Source: a virus. Taken from it: DNA of 31,484 bases. The DNA lies in the IMG/VR virus record IMGVR_UViG_3300017726_000043, positions 1-31,484 of that record. The stretch is one strand, 5' to 3'. The notes beneath the pieces were generated by a model. It had not been told where the DNA came from and made no database searches. It saw nothing but the letters and a program-made list of their open reading frames with translations. Numbering within the stretch: the stretch's first letter is position 1; every line of letters begins with the position of its first letter. The position numbers were made by a program, and so were the translations under genes. Shown here in pieces: positions 7,528 through 14,766 of the stretch.

Positions 7528-9431
7528 TAGCGTTTTCCGTCAGGTTTTATTTCTATCCTATTATTACCTAATCGCCAACCAGTATCACTGTTTCCAGGAT
7601 AAGAAGCGTCGTCATCTGATTCAAATCTAAAAGCTGCTTGTCTAGACCTAGAACGTAAATCTACTTTAGCAGAGGTACTCGTTACAGCGTTAGTGCTTTT
7701 AGTAGTTAATGTTTCTCCAGGAGCGTTTCTAGTTTTTAATACGAAATTTATTTGTCCTCCTCCTGGATTATTTAAAAATCTAACATCAGGTATTAATTTA
7801 GATATATGACTAAATTGTTCTCCTTCATCTAAATCCATATCTGAGCTTTCTATAAAAACATTAGTCATAGGACTACCATCATCGTCATAACCGAACTCAT
7901 GTTCATATAAATAATTACTACTTGTGGCTCTTGGGTAAGGTTCTGTACCCGCGTCTAACCAAGCTGTTCTACTTAATACTCCGTAAGTCCATGCACCTAT
8001 TTCATAGTTATAAGAAACATATCTATCTATTTCAGAACCGTTTTTCGAAGTATAAAACCAACCTACTTCGTTAAATTCTTCATTTAAAAAAGCATGAAAT
8101 TTATAAACTTCTGAAATATTTATATCATCAAAAACATAACTCAAAACTGTACAAGGAACTTTTTGTACTGTACCTGTGTAGACATAAAAATTATCTACCG
8201 CCATCCAAAAAACACCTTTAGACGTTACTATCGCAGCATTAGGTCCAATTAATCCAGTTTCTTTATTTATTAAATTTATACCAAATGTAAAGGGTGGTCC
8301 GATAAATTGCATACTATATAAAGAAGTATCTGTCCAAACTAATATTTCTTGCCTAGATTTTACTGCTCCTACAATAGTACTACCTTCGGATAAACTTAAA
8401 GCTCCTGCGGTGTTAGTAGATTTTGGTTCCCATTCTACAATATTATCTTGGTCGCTAAATGCAATAAGCATTGGGTCAATTACTCCCGTTCTGGCTGTTC
8501 CTGCAGTATTTATAGGGTCTGTCCCTAAAACTATAGCGTGTTTATCTACCTGAGATACTAGGGTAAATAACCCTACTGTGGGGGCTAAATTAGCCCCTAC
8601 TAGGTCGGATAACGCTTTAGCCCTATTATGATTATTATTACTAGCCCATTCTACTCCTGCAGAAGTGTCCCAGAAAAATATACCGCCATTTCTAGGATTA
8701 ATAATTAAATCTTCACCGTAATTATCATGCGACCATAATCTTAATTGACTAGCAAAAGCTAATGGGCTTGTACTCCCCCAAGTGCTTTGTCCCCAAGTTC
8801 CTGCTCCCCAACCAGTTCCAGATATATAAGTATCTAATCCTATTTGTATTTGATAGTAACCTATAGTACTACTACCTCCATTATTCGAGTCAGAACCTGT
8901 AGCAGCTACTGGTGAAGTTATCGTATAACTATTCGCATTTACTACTGAAGAAACAATATACCCTATTTGATTTAAATATGTTGTTCCTGTTTGATTTAAA
9001 ACATCTGCAGTTATAGCACCACCTAAACTAGCTGCTCCACTAAAAGCTACATAGTCTCCCGCTCCTAATCCATGATTAGTATCTGTTACAGTTATAGTAG
9101 TCGAGCCAGAACTAGCAGAAAAAGTTACATCTCCTGCTGCTGTTGTTTGTCTTAGCGGTGTTATATCATAAAACCCGCCACCTTTTTCGATATAATATTT
9201 ATTAGTTGTACCTAATCCTAAAAACTTAGTACCGTTTAAATCAGTCCAACCGTGTAATTTTCTAGCATTACCTAAAAAAGTTGTACTATTATCTTTTCTC
9301 CAACCACCTATTTTTTCTACGTTTTGTTTATTAAAACGTATTAAATTACCGTCGAACCAACCTCCCTCATTACTATAATTAGTACCTTCTCTATTGATTC
9401 CTGGTTTAAATTGTAATTTTAGTAAGGGCAT
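7527..9431 (-). CDS. Virion structural protein, possibly P22 gp10-like stabilisation/tail hub protein
   Basis: A 634-aa beta-rich protein starting MPLLKLQFKPGINREGTNYS, followed by GGWFDGNLIRF and VEKIGGW. This N-terminus and the later WMAVDNFYVYTG and GWFYTSKNGSEIDRYVSYNYE segments are like the packaged-DNA stabilisation/tail hub family (P22 gp10) and related marine virion proteins. In P22 this protein plugs the portal vertex beneath the adaptor. The residue-level match is from memory and could not be tested, so the product name is tentative. It is certainly a real gene: long, in the structural block, coupled to the endolysin gene by TAATG. Confidence 0.55.
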   Translation of the reverse strand: MPLLKLQFKPGINREGTNYSNEGGWFDGNLIRFNKQNVEKIGGWRKDNSTTFLGNARKLHGWTDLNGTKFLGLGTTNKYYIEKGGGFYDITPLRQTTAAGDVTFSASSGSTTITVTDTNHGLGAGDYVAFSGAASLGGAITADVLNQTGTTYLNQIGYIVSSVVNANSYTITSPVAATGSDSNNGGSSTIGYYQIQIGLDTYISGTGWGAGTWGQSTWGSTSPLAFASQLRLWSHDNYGEDLIINPRNGGIFFWDTSAGVEWASNNNHNRAKALSDLVGANLAPTVGLFTLVSQVDKHAIVLGTDPINTAGTARTGVIDPMLIAFSDQDNIVEWEPKSTNTAGALSLSEGSTIVGAVKSRQEILVWTDTSLYSMQFIGPPFTFGINLINKETGLIGPNAAIVTSKGVFWMAVDNFYVYTGTVQKVPCTVLSYVFDDINISEVYKFHAFLNEEFNEVGWFYTSKNGSEIDRYVSYNYEIGAWTYGVLSRTAWLDAGTEPYPRATSSNYLYEHEFGYDDDGSPMTNVFIESSDMDLDEGEQFSHISKLIPDVRFLNNPGGGQINFVLKTRNAPGETLTTKSTNAVTSTSAKVDLRSRSRQAAFRFESDDDASYPGNSDTGWRLGNNRIEIKPDGKR

Positions 9432-9898
9432 TAAACTACTCTATAATTTATTCCGTCATATGCGAAACTGTTTTTTCTATTTTCTTCAGGACTAACATAT
9501 GATACATGAATCCAGCCACTATCAGGAGTTATTCCATCATAGTACTCTAATATGACTTGGTCAAAGTCTAACTCATTTTTTATGTATGCGAATAGTGTTT
9601 CGTTGTCTATACCAACGATTTCTATATCTACAGCTTGACCTAAAGTGTGTTGGCTAGTGTCACGAGAGCCAAGCTTTCGATTGAGCTGTAAACAGCGGTA
9701 ACCAGAATTAGGAGTAAAAGGTTTACCGAAATGATTTCGTACAGGTTCAAGTATTTCCTCACTTAAATTTTTTAAATTATTAAATATTGTTTTATCTACT
9801 ACTCGATTATCAATACCTAAACGGTAAGCCATTTGAGACTTTTCAAATTCTTTTAATTTAAAGTGTTTTGATAATCTAGTTTCTGAGGAAAACTCCAT
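9431..9898 (-). CDS. Peptidase M15 endolysin, 155 aa
   Basis: A zinc D,D-/L,D-carboxypeptidase-type enzyme of the M15A family, expected to cut the peptide side chains of peptidoglycan. The metal-binding set is visible: H84 and D91 in SQHTLGQAVDIE (SxxHxxGxAxD) and H131 in GWIHVSY. An earlier NSGYRCLQLNRKLG segment is the usual substrate-side motif. The size fits phage endolysins of this family, and there is no signal peptide, so release would need a holin. Upstream lie two small membrane-protein genes, giving a complete-looking lysis cassette. Confidence 0.9.
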   Translation of the reverse strand: MEFSSETRLSKHFKLKEFEKSQMAYRLGIDNRVVDKTIFNNLKNLSEEILEPVRNHFGKPFTPNSGYRCLQLNRKLGSRDTSQHTLGQAVDIEIVGIDNETLFAYIKNELDFDQVILEYYDGITPDSGWIHVSYVSPEENRKNSFAYDGINYRVV

Positions 9899-9907
9899 TT
9901 AGCTCTC

Positions 9908-10117
9908 CTAAAACAAAGTGTATTTTACTAAAAATCCTACAATAGTTAAGGATATAGTAACTGTAAATATTAAGCTATTCCTAATAGTTTTATTAATTGA
10001 TGAAATTCCGTTTTCTATAGAATCTAATCTACGGTAATTTTCTCTCCAACGTTGTTCACAAGCAGCTTCATGAGCACTTAATCTTTTATCTAGTTCTGAT
10101 ACGGTGGCTCTAGTCAT
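9908..10117 (-). CDS. XhlA-like coiled-coil protein with C-terminal membrane anchor, 69 aa
   Basis: A 69-aa protein: a charged coiled-coil N-terminal two thirds (about residues 5-45, SELDKRLSAHEAACEQRW and RLDSIENGISSINKTI) followed by one C-terminal membrane helix (about 48-68, SLIFTVTISLTIVGFLVKY). This layout resembles XhlA/hemolysin-type proteins that sit beside endolysins. It lies 9 bases before the M15 endolysin gene, and its start overlaps the stop of the 44-aa membrane peptide as TAATG. A holin or holin-accessory role is inferred from architecture and context. Confidence 0.65.
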   Translation of the reverse strand: MTRATVSELDKRLSAHEAACEQRWRENYRRLDSIENGISSINKTIRNSLIFTVTISLTIVGFLVKYTLF

Positions 10118-10251
10118 TAGAAATATTCTTTTAAGTTTTTCCAGTATTCTTTTATTTTATCGTCTAGTTCTTTATTCTTGTAAGGAGCTATTGCTTTTAA
10201 CAATGCCTTACTAATTACTGTTATAAATATTATCCAAAGTAAAACTTCCAT
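10117..10251 (-). CDS. Small membrane protein, 44 aa (possible holin/pinholin)
   Basis: A short gene read directly from the gap: MEVLLWIIFITVISKALLKA, then a charged lysine/glutamate tail ending YWKNLKEYF. Residues 3-18 form one membrane helix. The ATG lies one base past the stop of the upstream tail-fibre assembly gene, with GAAAG before it. The stop TAA overlaps the next ATG (TAATG). It is the first of three adjacent genes (TM peptide, coiled-coil TM protein, endolysin), so it may be the holin or pinholin. The reading frame is tightly bounded on both sides, which supports it being real. Confidence 0.7.
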   Translation of the reverse strand: MEVLLWIIFITVISKALLKAIAPYKNKELDDKIKEYWKNLKEYF

Positions 10252-10252
10252 T

Positions 10253-10588
10253 TTAACTTTCTAAATCAGATATTGTTTGTCGAGCTGTTGCTCTTTTAGT
10301 TGTTATATCCGATGGAACAGCTTTACCTGTATCAGCTTTCCTAACAACATACCAATCTGTAGAAGATAAATATGCTTGTGCTTCTGCGATTTTTTGCGGT
10401 GTAGTCTGCTCTACTGCTATAGTTTTTGATGAGCCATTATCAGCAATATAATTATGATTATTATCTACTGCAGATTGCCATTGTTCATCGGTTAAGCTTA
10501 CTTTAGGTGTTGGAATACTGTCGTGTACAGCATTATCGTAAAAACCTTTTAAAATATTATTTTCGTCTACGTGTGCGTATTTAGCCAT
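10253..10588 (-). CDS. Tail fibre assembly-like protein, 111 aa
   Basis: A 111-aa protein. Residues about 73-93 read YLSSTDWYVVRKADTGKAVP, followed by an arginine/alanine helix (TTKRATARQTISDL). This matches the C-terminal signature of phage tail-fibre assembly and related proteins (x-x-x-D-W-Y-[VI]-x-R-x-x-[ED]-T-G-x-x-[VI]-P). The N-terminus (MAKYAHVDENNILKGFYD) fits the usual small beta start. It sits directly downstream of a tail-fibre gene, one base away, as these genes usually do. It could be a chaperone for that fibre or a minor virion component. Confidence 0.65.
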   Translation of the reverse strand: MAKYAHVDENNILKGFYDNAVHDSIPTPKVSLTDEQWQSAVDNNHNYIADNGSSKTIAVEQTTPQKIAEAQAYLSSTDWYVVRKADTGKAVPSDITTKRATARQTISDLES

Positions 10589-10589
10589 A

Positions 10590-11669
10590 TTAATACCCTA
10601 TAGCCATTACTCTCATATTTCCTGGATTTGCACTTGTTAAAAATACGGCACCTGTTGTACTAACTGAATATATATAGTTTGAACCATCTCCAGAAGATGT
10701 TGTTCTTTCGTCATGTTTAGAAAGAGATACGACAGCATTTGGAAAAGCAAGTGGAAAAGTCCAAGAAGGGTACCAACTGCTGATTGTTACTCTAGCCCAA
10801 CACATTTGTAGTCCATTACTAAATCTGATGTATCCTGAAGTACTAGAATTAGAATAATTACTTGCAGTTAAAAATCCTGAATTATTACTTAATTGTGATG
10901 TAGCTGTAGGTATTGTTGGTTTACTACTTAAATCATTATAGCTCCCACTAAAGTTAGACGTGCCTTTAGCATTTATTTGTGTTTGTATCGCAGAGCTTAC
11001 TCCATTTAAATATTGAAATTCTGTATTACTAATAGTTCCATTTGCAATTTTTGCAGCGTCTATCGCAGCAGAGGTTTTTATATTAGCGTCTTCTACATTT
11101 GTTAAACTATTACCTGTTCCATCTGCGTCGAAGGTCTTATTGGTAAATGTAGTCGTACTTGAAGCAGTTATAAAATTAGCTAATTGACTAGCTAAAGTAC
11201 TGCCTCCGATAGTAACGTTTGCTGATAAAGCTACTTTATCTAAACCGTCATAAACTGCGGCACCAGAACCTAATCCGTCAGTAAATACTACTTTAGCAGT
11301 TCCATTAGCAATAATTACATTAGCACCAGAACCTTGTGATATAGATATTGATTGTCCTCCCGTTGTAGCATTTTCTATAATAAATATTTTAGAAACCGTA
11401 TTAGGAGCTATATTTAATGTTCTAGTGGCAGATAAAGTGGTGCTTCCATCACAAGTAACTTTAATATACATCGCCCTATATTTATCAGATACTCCATCTC
11501 CTATAGTAGCAGTTTTAGCTCCATCACTGTCAAATGTAGCTTCAGTTTGATATGAAAAAGCCTCCGCTATTAACTCTAAATTAGTATTAGTTACTGAACC
11601 CCAAGTACCAGACTGGTCCCCAGTTCCCATTTCATTTAATCTAAGATTATTTCCGTATGTACTCGCCAT
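10590..11669 (-). CDS. Tail fibre protein with gp53-like C-terminal domain, 359 aa
   Basis: A 359-aa fibre. The N-terminal part (NLRLNEMGTGDQSGTWGSVTN) is a fibre-type domain widespread in marine phages. The middle is a beta-rich Ser/Thr/Gly shaft containing TTFTNKTFDADGTGNSLTN and EFQYLNGVSSAIQTQI motifs. The last 85 residues begin GYIRFSNGLQMCWARV, contain FPLAFPNAVVSL and end VMAIGY, which fits the gp53-like receptor-binding C-terminal domain of tail fibres. It would bind host surface structures. The tail-fibre assembly-like gene follows one base downstream. Confidence 0.8.
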   Translation of the reverse strand: MASTYGNNLRLNEMGTGDQSGTWGSVTNTNLELIAEAFSYQTEATFDSDGAKTATIGDGVSDKYRAMYIKVTCDGSTTLSATRTLNIAPNTVSKIFIIENATTGGQSISISQGSGANVIIANGTAKVVFTDGLGSGAAVYDGLDKVALSANVTIGGSTLASQLANFITASSTTTFTNKTFDADGTGNSLTNVEDANIKTSAAIDAAKIANGTISNTEFQYLNGVSSAIQTQINAKGTSNFSGSYNDLSSKPTIPTATSQLSNNSGFLTASNYSNSSTSGYIRFSNGLQMCWARVTISSWYPSWTFPLAFPNAVVSLSKHDERTTSSGDGSNYIYSVSTTGAVFLTSANPGNMRVMAIGY

Positions 11670-11699
11670 ATTGCCTCAATTATATGTAATAAAATCTGT

Positions 11700-12638
11700 T
11701 TACGCTACCTCATCCCAATTAGGGTTTTGAGTATCGTTTACGTTACCATAGTTCGGTGTTTGACTGCTAGAAACATCAATATAGTTCGGTGTTTGACTAT
11801 CATCTACCATACTCCAAATTAATACTTTTGGCTCTCCTGTTGTACCTACCTGTCCTACAGGAGTTATATTAGCTTTACCAATAAATGATATAGAACCTAA
11901 TGATGATGTGCTGGACACACCAGAAATACTAACTGCATTTTCCGTTCTCGTACTCGGGTTATTTAGAGTAGCTTGTAAAGTTAGTCCTGCTGCAGAAATA
12001 TTGGCTTTACCTGTTATTGAAGATAATGTACCTAATGCTGATGTACTCGTTTGACCGTCTACACTTATATTAGCTTTTCCACTTGCTGTTATTGAACCTA
12101 CTGCAGAATTTGCAGCTCCTACTGCTTCTGTATCGGTACTTGCCAATACGTTCGCTGCACCTGCAGTGGAAGGTGTGCCAAGTGTTAAAGTACTAGTTTG
12201 ACCTACGGCAGTAACATTAGAGTCTGCGTTTGTAGTTACACTTACAGAACCAACACCCCCTGATACTCCAGGAACTATAGATACAACACTACCATTTACC
12301 CCTAAACCAGAAACAGAAGCTGTTAATGCTGATAATGGTTCATCAGGGTTATTTCCATAGTCATTAACTAGTGCACTTGCGGAAATTGTTGGACTGCCTA
12401 GTGCTGATGTACCTGCTTGACCAGAAAGAGTAACACTTGCTCCAGCAGCAACAGTAGCTGTACCTAAAGCAGAAGTTCCTACTTGACCTGTAGGGTTTAT
12501 GTGAGCTACACAAACAAAAGCGGTTGTACCTACAGCTCCAGTACCAGCTTGTCCTGTTAGAATTACATTTACACTCGCAGAGTCACCTCCAGCTAATGCT
12601 GAAAATGGGGCTTCTGAAAATGCACTTATACCAAACAT
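11700..12638 (-). CDS. Repeat-rich virion/tail protein with 'GQxGTSALG' repeats, 312 aa
   Basis: A 312-aa protein built of roughly 30-residue beta repeats centred on G-[QV]-x-[GS]-T-[SG]-[AS]-[LV]-G. Copies include TGQVGTSALGTATV, SGQAGTSALGSPTI, DGQTSTSALGTLSS and SGVSSTSSLGSISF. It ends with three short repeats of the type SQTPNYxxV. Composition (Ala, Val, Ser, Thr, Gly; few charges) suggests an extended surface or fibre protein. The first residues (MFGISAFSEAPFSALA) match a capsid/tail attachment-like start seen in phage fibres. One repeat unit is shared at protein and DNA level with the cupredoxin-bearing protein. No enzyme motif is present. Confidence 0.7.
   Translation of the reverse strand: MFGISAFSEAPFSALAGGDSASVNVILTGQAGTGAVGTTAFVCVAHINPTGQVGTSALGTATVAAGASVTLSGQAGTSALGSPTISASALVNDYGNNPDEPLSALTASVSGLGVNGSVVSIVPGVSGGVGSVSVTTNADSNVTAVGQTSTLTLGTPSTAGAANVLASTDTEAVGAANSAVGSITASGKANISVDGQTSTSALGTLSSITGKANISAAGLTLQATLNNPSTRTENAVSISGVSSTSSLGSISFIGKANITPVGQVGTTGEPKVLIWSMVDDSQTPNYIDVSSSQTPNYGNVNDTQNPNWDEVA
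11748..11798 (-). repeat. Direct 18-bp repeat encoding SQTPNY units
   Basis: Two identical 18-bp copies (11748-11765 and 11781-11798), 33 bp apart start to start, are in frame and code for the repeated Ser-Gln-Thr-Pro-Asn-Tyr unit at the C-terminus of the repeat-rich protein. A third, diverged unit follows towards the stop codon (TQNPNW). Confidence 0.85.
12391..12424 (-). repeat. Dispersed 34-bp repeat, copy 1
   Basis: This 34-bp segment matches 18614-18647 at 31 of 34 positions by direct comparison. Both code for the SGQAGTSALGSPT/TGQVGTSALGSPT beta unit, in two different genes 6 kb apart. The nucleotide-level match suggests duplication or recombination between tail genes. Confidence 0.85.
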
Positions 12639-12899
12639 TTAATTACCAGATAAAAATTGATAAACGGGTCCGTATGCAATATCTGTTCCTAAAAAAGTAT
12701 TTAGAAGAAAAATTATTCCGTTAATAAATACAATTTTAGTTCCTACTACAATAAATACTATCCAAGCAATAGTTAATAGTAACCCATGTTTTTGATAAAA
12801 TTCTTTTACTTTTCTAATTATAGGAAAATTCCATTTACCTTCTGTAAAAACTGTATTTAATACAGGTACTAAGTAAAATAATTTATCCTTTATTTTCAT
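12639..12899 (-). CDS. Small membrane protein, 86 aa
   Basis: An 86-aa protein with a basic N-terminus, a strong membrane helix at residues about 38-62 (HGLLLTIAWIVFIVVGTKIV) and a second, weaker hydrophobic stretch just after it (INGIIFLLNTFLG). I do not recognise the family. Its stop abuts the next ATG (TAAATG), and its start abuts the stop of a 41-aa membrane peptide. It is in one tight run with the Coq4-like gene, so a membrane function linked to that cassette is possible, as is a holin role. Confidence 0.65.
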   Translation of the reverse strand: MKIKDKLFYLVPVLNTVFTEGKWNFPIIRKVKEFYQKHGLLLTIAWIVFIVVGTKIVFINGIIFLLNTFLGTDIAYGPVYQFLSGN

Positions 12900-13025
12900 T
12901 TATATAACTCCCAACCTCATTGCAAACGGTAAAATCTCATAATAAATAAGTACTGCCGTTGCAGTAATAATGACTCCTGATAAAAAGCCGCCTATAAGTG
13001 TTATTAATTTTACTTTTATTTCCAT
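12900..13025 (-). CDS. Small membrane peptide, 41 aa
   Basis: A very short gene read from the gap between the Coq4-like gene and the 86-aa membrane protein. It starts MEIKVKLITLIGGFLSG and has one membrane helix (about residues 7-30), with a short tail ending MRLGVI. A GAGGAG Shine-Dalgarno, embedded in the last codons of the Coq4-like gene, sits at proper distance from the ATG. The TAA abuts the next ATG. Good spacing on both sides and the strong ribosome-binding site support it as a real gene. Function is unknown. Confidence 0.7.
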   Translation of the reverse strand: MEIKVKLITLIGGFLSGVIITATAVLIYYEILPFAMRLGVI

Positions 13026-13027
13026 AG

Positions 13028-13801
13028 TTACTCCTCGTGTTGATTAATCCATTTTAAATATCTAACGGGTTTTTCGAACCCAAATTCTTTTCTAATATCA
13101 TTCACATCTTTTTCTAAAAAATATAATAAAGAATGTTCTATTAAATTATTTTGGTTTACTTTTTTAGCAATTTTACAGGCTTCTCTATATATAAAAAATG
13201 GTTCTAGTGATTTAGCTCTCCATGCAATCCTACAAGTTACTAAAAAACCTACGTACCACATTCCTATGTTGCCCACCTGTCTCCAAGTAGTTCCTTGTAT
13301 TAAAGCCTCACCAAAAGGTGAAGTGTCATATTTAAATAATATATGGTGTAAATCATGAGTTAACATCATATGTCTGCCAACATTGTTCCTTAAATCATTT
13401 GTTCTATCATCGGAAAGCATATCTTTTTTAGCATTGTCTTTTTCGAATCTGTCTTTATATAAATCATTAAATGTCCATTCTTTAAAAAACTCAGCTAAAT
13501 GTCCTCCTGCGGTATTAGGGGGTAAACTTTTTAAATATTTCATACTCGATATTTTTGGTATAACATTTTTATCACAATATTTTTTATCATTCCAATCTAA
13601 TCCTAAAGCTACTTTTATTCGTTCGGGAGAACTTCTAAAATTATTTTTCATTCTTTTTTGACTAATAAACATTAATTGTGCGTATATAGCTTGTAATTCT
13701 GAAAGTCTAGCCCTTGCCTCTGGATGAGACACTCTTTGTTCATGAGAATCTCTTATCAAAATTGATTTAGATAATTTTAAAAATGTAGGAAAACTAAACA
13801 T
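13028..13801 (-). CDS. coq4: Coq4-family protein (ubiquinone biosynthesis), 257 aa
   Basis: Residues 149-165 carry the diagnostic Coq4 motif exactly: H149-D150-x-x-H153, eleven residues, then E165 (THDLHHILF ... SPFGEAL). Upstream, KSLPPNTAGGHLAEFF (91-106) matches the Coq4 'L-P-x-x-T-x-G-x-x-x-A-x-F' segment, and RHMMLTHD matches the 'R-Y-R-x-T-H-D' run. In eukaryotes and many alphaproteobacteria Coq4 works in coenzyme Q synthesis, organising the complex and replacing the ring C1 carboxyl in an oxidative decarboxylation step. The length is near the family's. A phage copy could sustain quinone supply and respiration during infection, but activity is unproven. Confidence 0.8.
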   Translation of the reverse strand: MFSFPTFLKLSKSILIRDSHEQRVSHPEARARLSELQAIYAQLMFISQKRMKNNFRSSPERIKVALGLDWNDKKYCDKNVIPKISSMKYLKSLPPNTAGGHLAEFFKEWTFNDLYKDRFEKDNAKKDMLSDDRTNDLRNNVGRHMMLTHDLHHILFKYDTSPFGEALIQGTTWRQVGNIGMWYVGFLVTCRIAWRAKSLEPFFIYREACKIAKKVNQNNLIEHSLLYFLEKDVNDIRKEFGFEKPVRYLKWINQHEE

Positions 13802-14533
13802 TTATTTAGCGATAGTTACTATCCTAGCTACTTCAGAAGATTGATTTGTTATATCTACTTCTGAACTTGTAACTTTTTTTACATCATATTGTTCTATTTG
13901 TGTTTCACCTATAGAACAGTTTTGCGAAAAGAAAATATAGAACAAATCAACATCTTCTCGTTGTACTGTTTTAGTTTTTCCAGGTTCAATATCTAATAAT
14001 TTTAAATTAAAACCTTCTTTTTCAGTCATAAAACAAAGAAACCTAGTATCGTCTTCTAGTGCTGTTTGAGCAGCGTATCTACCATTAATATGCCATTTAG
14101 CAGAACGAGGATATATTACATCGAAATCCGCACCAAACTTGTAAGAAGTTAAAAGCTCTTTATTAGCAATTGTTTCTTCTACTGTGCTTTCTGTATATTC
14201 ACCTTTTTTAATTTTATCGTCTGCAGTTATTTCTTTCCATCTTTCTATATCTTTTGCTTCTATACCGTCTTCTTCTTTCCATCTTTGACAAGATTGAATT
14301 TTACCTTGTATCAAAACAAAATGATTAGGTCTATATACGATATGAGGACTAACTTCATCAACGATATGTTCATCTATCTCAGCAGTAGTTTCGCTAAAAT
14401 AAAGCAAACTTTCTTCAAAAGTATCTCTACTTTGTACGTCTCCTTTTTTTCCTATAGTTACTGTGACTTGAAATTCATCATCAATAATTTTATGGGTTTC
14501 TTCTATCCAATTAAAATCGAACCTTACTGTCAT
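13802..14533 (-). CDS. Unrecognised protein, 243 aa
   Basis: A 243-aa acidic protein that I do not recognise. The C-terminal 70 residues (about 173-243; PGKTKTVQREDVDLFYIFFSQ then TSSEVDITNQSSEVARIVTI) have the strand pattern of a small cupin-like or jelly-roll barrel, but the metal ligands are not clear. The middle contains a charged helix with two similar RWKE segments (QRWKEEDG and ERWKEITADD). It ends one base before the Coq4-like ATG and overlaps the upstream 77-aa gene as TAATG, so all three are probably translated together. Confidence 0.55.
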   Translation of the reverse strand: MTVRFDFNWIEETHKIIDDEFQVTVTIGKKGDVQSRDTFEESLLYFSETTAEIDEHIVDEVSPHIVYRPNHFVLIQGKIQSCQRWKEEDGIEAKDIERWKEITADDKIKKGEYTESTVEETIANKELLTSYKFGADFDVIYPRSAKWHINGRYAAQTALEDDTRFLCFMTEKEGFNLKLLDIEPGKTKTVQREDVDLFYIFFSQNCSIGETQIEQYDVKKVTSSEVDITNQSSEVARIVTIAK

Positions 14534-14766
14534 TATATCTCTCCTGTCGTAATTTTCTTAGCGTTAGCGTCTACACTAAACATATCATATATATTTTCTT
14601 GTGTAATGTGTCTGAAAAATTCTTGTTTAATGTGTACTTCTTCATAACCTTCAAACATAGATTTAGGTTTACGAATAGCAATTCCTCTATAATCACAACG
14701 ATATACTATTGTTCCATTATCAGCAGTTTCTTCGTAATAAATAATATCTTCTGCTTTTTCAACCAT
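14533..14766 (-). CDS. Hypothetical protein, 77 aa
   Basis: A 77-aa protein starting MVEKAEDIIYYEETADNGT. I start at the ATG at 14766, which overlaps the stop of the fibre gene as TAATG, in preference to a TTG eight codons upstream inside that gene. A likely beta start (IVYRCDYRGIAIRKP) is followed by a helix (EVHIKQEFFRHITQENIY). No known motif is visible. It opens the cassette that contains the Coq4-like gene and is joined to the next gene by TAATG. Confidence 0.65.
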   Translation of the reverse strand: MVEKAEDIIYYEETADNGTIVYRCDYRGIAIRKPKSMFEGYEEVHIKQEFFRHITQENIYDMFSVDANAKKITTGEI

